Shown one piece after another: positions 63,442-64,000 of a DNA stretch of 64,000 nucleotides. Both the position numbers and the translations under genes were made by a program. Origin of the DNA: Pseudomonas asiatica (GTDB lineage Bacteria; Pseudomonadota; Gammaproteobacteria; Pseudomonadales; Pseudomonadaceae); the NCBI RefSeq assembly GCF_040214835.1, contig NZ_CP157874.1, forward strand, positions 3,786,001 to 3,850,000, in the 5' to 3' direction. The notes under the pieces were generated by a model. The model was not told the DNA's origin, made no database searches, and worked only from the letters and a program-made list of their open reading frames with translations. The stretch's first letter is position 1. Each line of letters starts with the position of its first letter.

Positions 63442-64000
63442 CTACTCGCTATGCAGGCTGGCATAAATCGACTCGGCAAGCTTTTTACTGATGCCGGGTG
63501 CTTTGGCGATCTCATCGACACTGGCGCGGTTGAGCTCCTGCAGGCCGCCGAAATGTTTCAGCAGGTCGCGCCGGCGCTTGGGCCCTACCCCTGCCACATC
63601 CTCCAGGCTGGACACCCGGCGGGCCTTGCCGCGGCGGGCGCGGTGGCCGGTGATGGCGAAACGGTGGGCCTCGTCGCGAATCTGCTGGATCAGGTGCAAG
63701 GCCGGTGAGTCGCCCTTGAGGGTGAACTCATGGTGCACGTCGTTCAGGTACAGGGTTTCGAAACCGGCCTTGCGCGTCACGCCCTTGGCCACGCCAAGCA
63801 GGGTCAAGTCGCTGAAGCCCAGCTCCTGCATCACGTCACGGGCCATGTTTAGCTGGCCTTTGCCGCCGTCCACCAGCAGCACGTCGGGCAGCTTGCCCTC
63901 GCCATCCTTGATGCGCCCGTAGCGGCGGGTCAGGGCCTGGTGCATGGCGGCGTAGTCGTCACCAGCGGTGACGCCTTCGATGTTGAAGCGGCGGTAGTCG
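63442..64000 (-). CDS. uvrC: Excinuclease ABC subunit C, C-terminal part
   Basis: The frame enters from the right edge ([19 protein letters not shown]) and ends at 63442. It shows the UvrC endonuclease fold ([16 protein letters not shown] with catalytic Asp, [12 protein letters not shown]) and the C-terminal (HhH)2 domain ([41 protein letters not shown]). UvrC makes both incisions in nucleotide excision repair. The N-terminal half lies outside the window. Confidence 0.97.
   Translation of the reverse strand, partial: DYRRFNIEGVTAGDDYAAMHQALTRRYGRIKDGEGKLPDVLLVDGGKGQLNMARDVMQELGFSDLTLLGVAKGVTRKAGFETLYLNDVHHEFTLKGDSPALHLIQQIRDEAHRFAITGHRARRGKARRVSSLEDVAGVGPKRRRDLLKHFGGLQELNRASVDEIAKAPGISKKLAESIYASLHSE

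Overview
The window is a high-GC gammaproteobacterial chromosome segment and almost certainly comes from the Pseudomonas putida group. The evidence is REP/REPIN palindromes built on the GCGGGTAAACCCGC / CTCCCACAGG theme, a PrrF-type Fur-regulated sRNA, a split globin-PAS-GGDEF-EAL/aer operon, and a type VI secretion (T6SS) locus lying between a leucine/isovalerate carboxylase gene on the left and tRNA-Gly, pgsA and uvrC on the right. From memory (not checked here) this matches the setting of the K2 T6SS of P. putida KT2440, with many accessory genes inserted.

Layout. 1-3 kb: 3' end of a biotin-dependent carboxylase alpha subunit, an S24/LexA-like repressor that has lost both catalytic residues, a DUF6124 gene, a prrF sRNA with promoter, Fur box and terminator, and a small sigma4-DUF4880-membrane hybrid. 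3-8.2 kb: a LysR regulator divergent from an SDR / ACS-type MFS / two-subunit transketolase operon, a probable sugar or sugar-acid catabolic unit. 8.2-32 kb: a large organosulfur-type uptake and oxidation region. It has two complete Opp/Dpp-like ABC importers with fused double ATPases, two SfnB-family flavoproteins, an LLM monooxygenase, two aldo/keto reductases, an ABC exporter, a DHA2 efflux pump, an SRPBCC protein and a TonB-dependent receptor. Candidate sigma-54 (-24/-12) promoters lie before the receptor gene, before both substrate-binding-protein operons and before the second sfnB-like gene. This suggests one sulfur-starvation regulon (SfnR-like control is inferred).

32-36.5 kb: a 103-aa hypothetical gene closed by an exceptionally strong terminator, then a globin-coupled GGDEF-EAL protein translationally coupled to an Aer-type aerotaxis receptor. 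36.5-62 kb: a T6SS locus. Leftward: vasI/tagO, tssA, tssM and a 794-aa protein whose N-terminus recalls P47/TULIP proteins. Rightward: tssB, C, E, F, G, fha, tssJ, K, L, hcp, vgrG, then a cargo module (DUF2169 adaptor, PAAR-like DUF4150 protein, Endonuclea_NS_2-type toxin, DUF600-like immunity). No tssH/clpV is present. A ~600-bp direct repeat of the adaptor/PAAR junction follows. Beyond it lies a degraded orphan toxin fragment fused in frame to a scrap of vgrG, with its own apparently intact putative immunity gene, then an IS5-family remnant with recognisable inverted repeats.

62.6-64 kb: tRNA-Gly(GCC), pgsA and the 3' end of uvrC, all on the minus strand.

All assignments come from reading the sequence and translated motifs; no database search was run.
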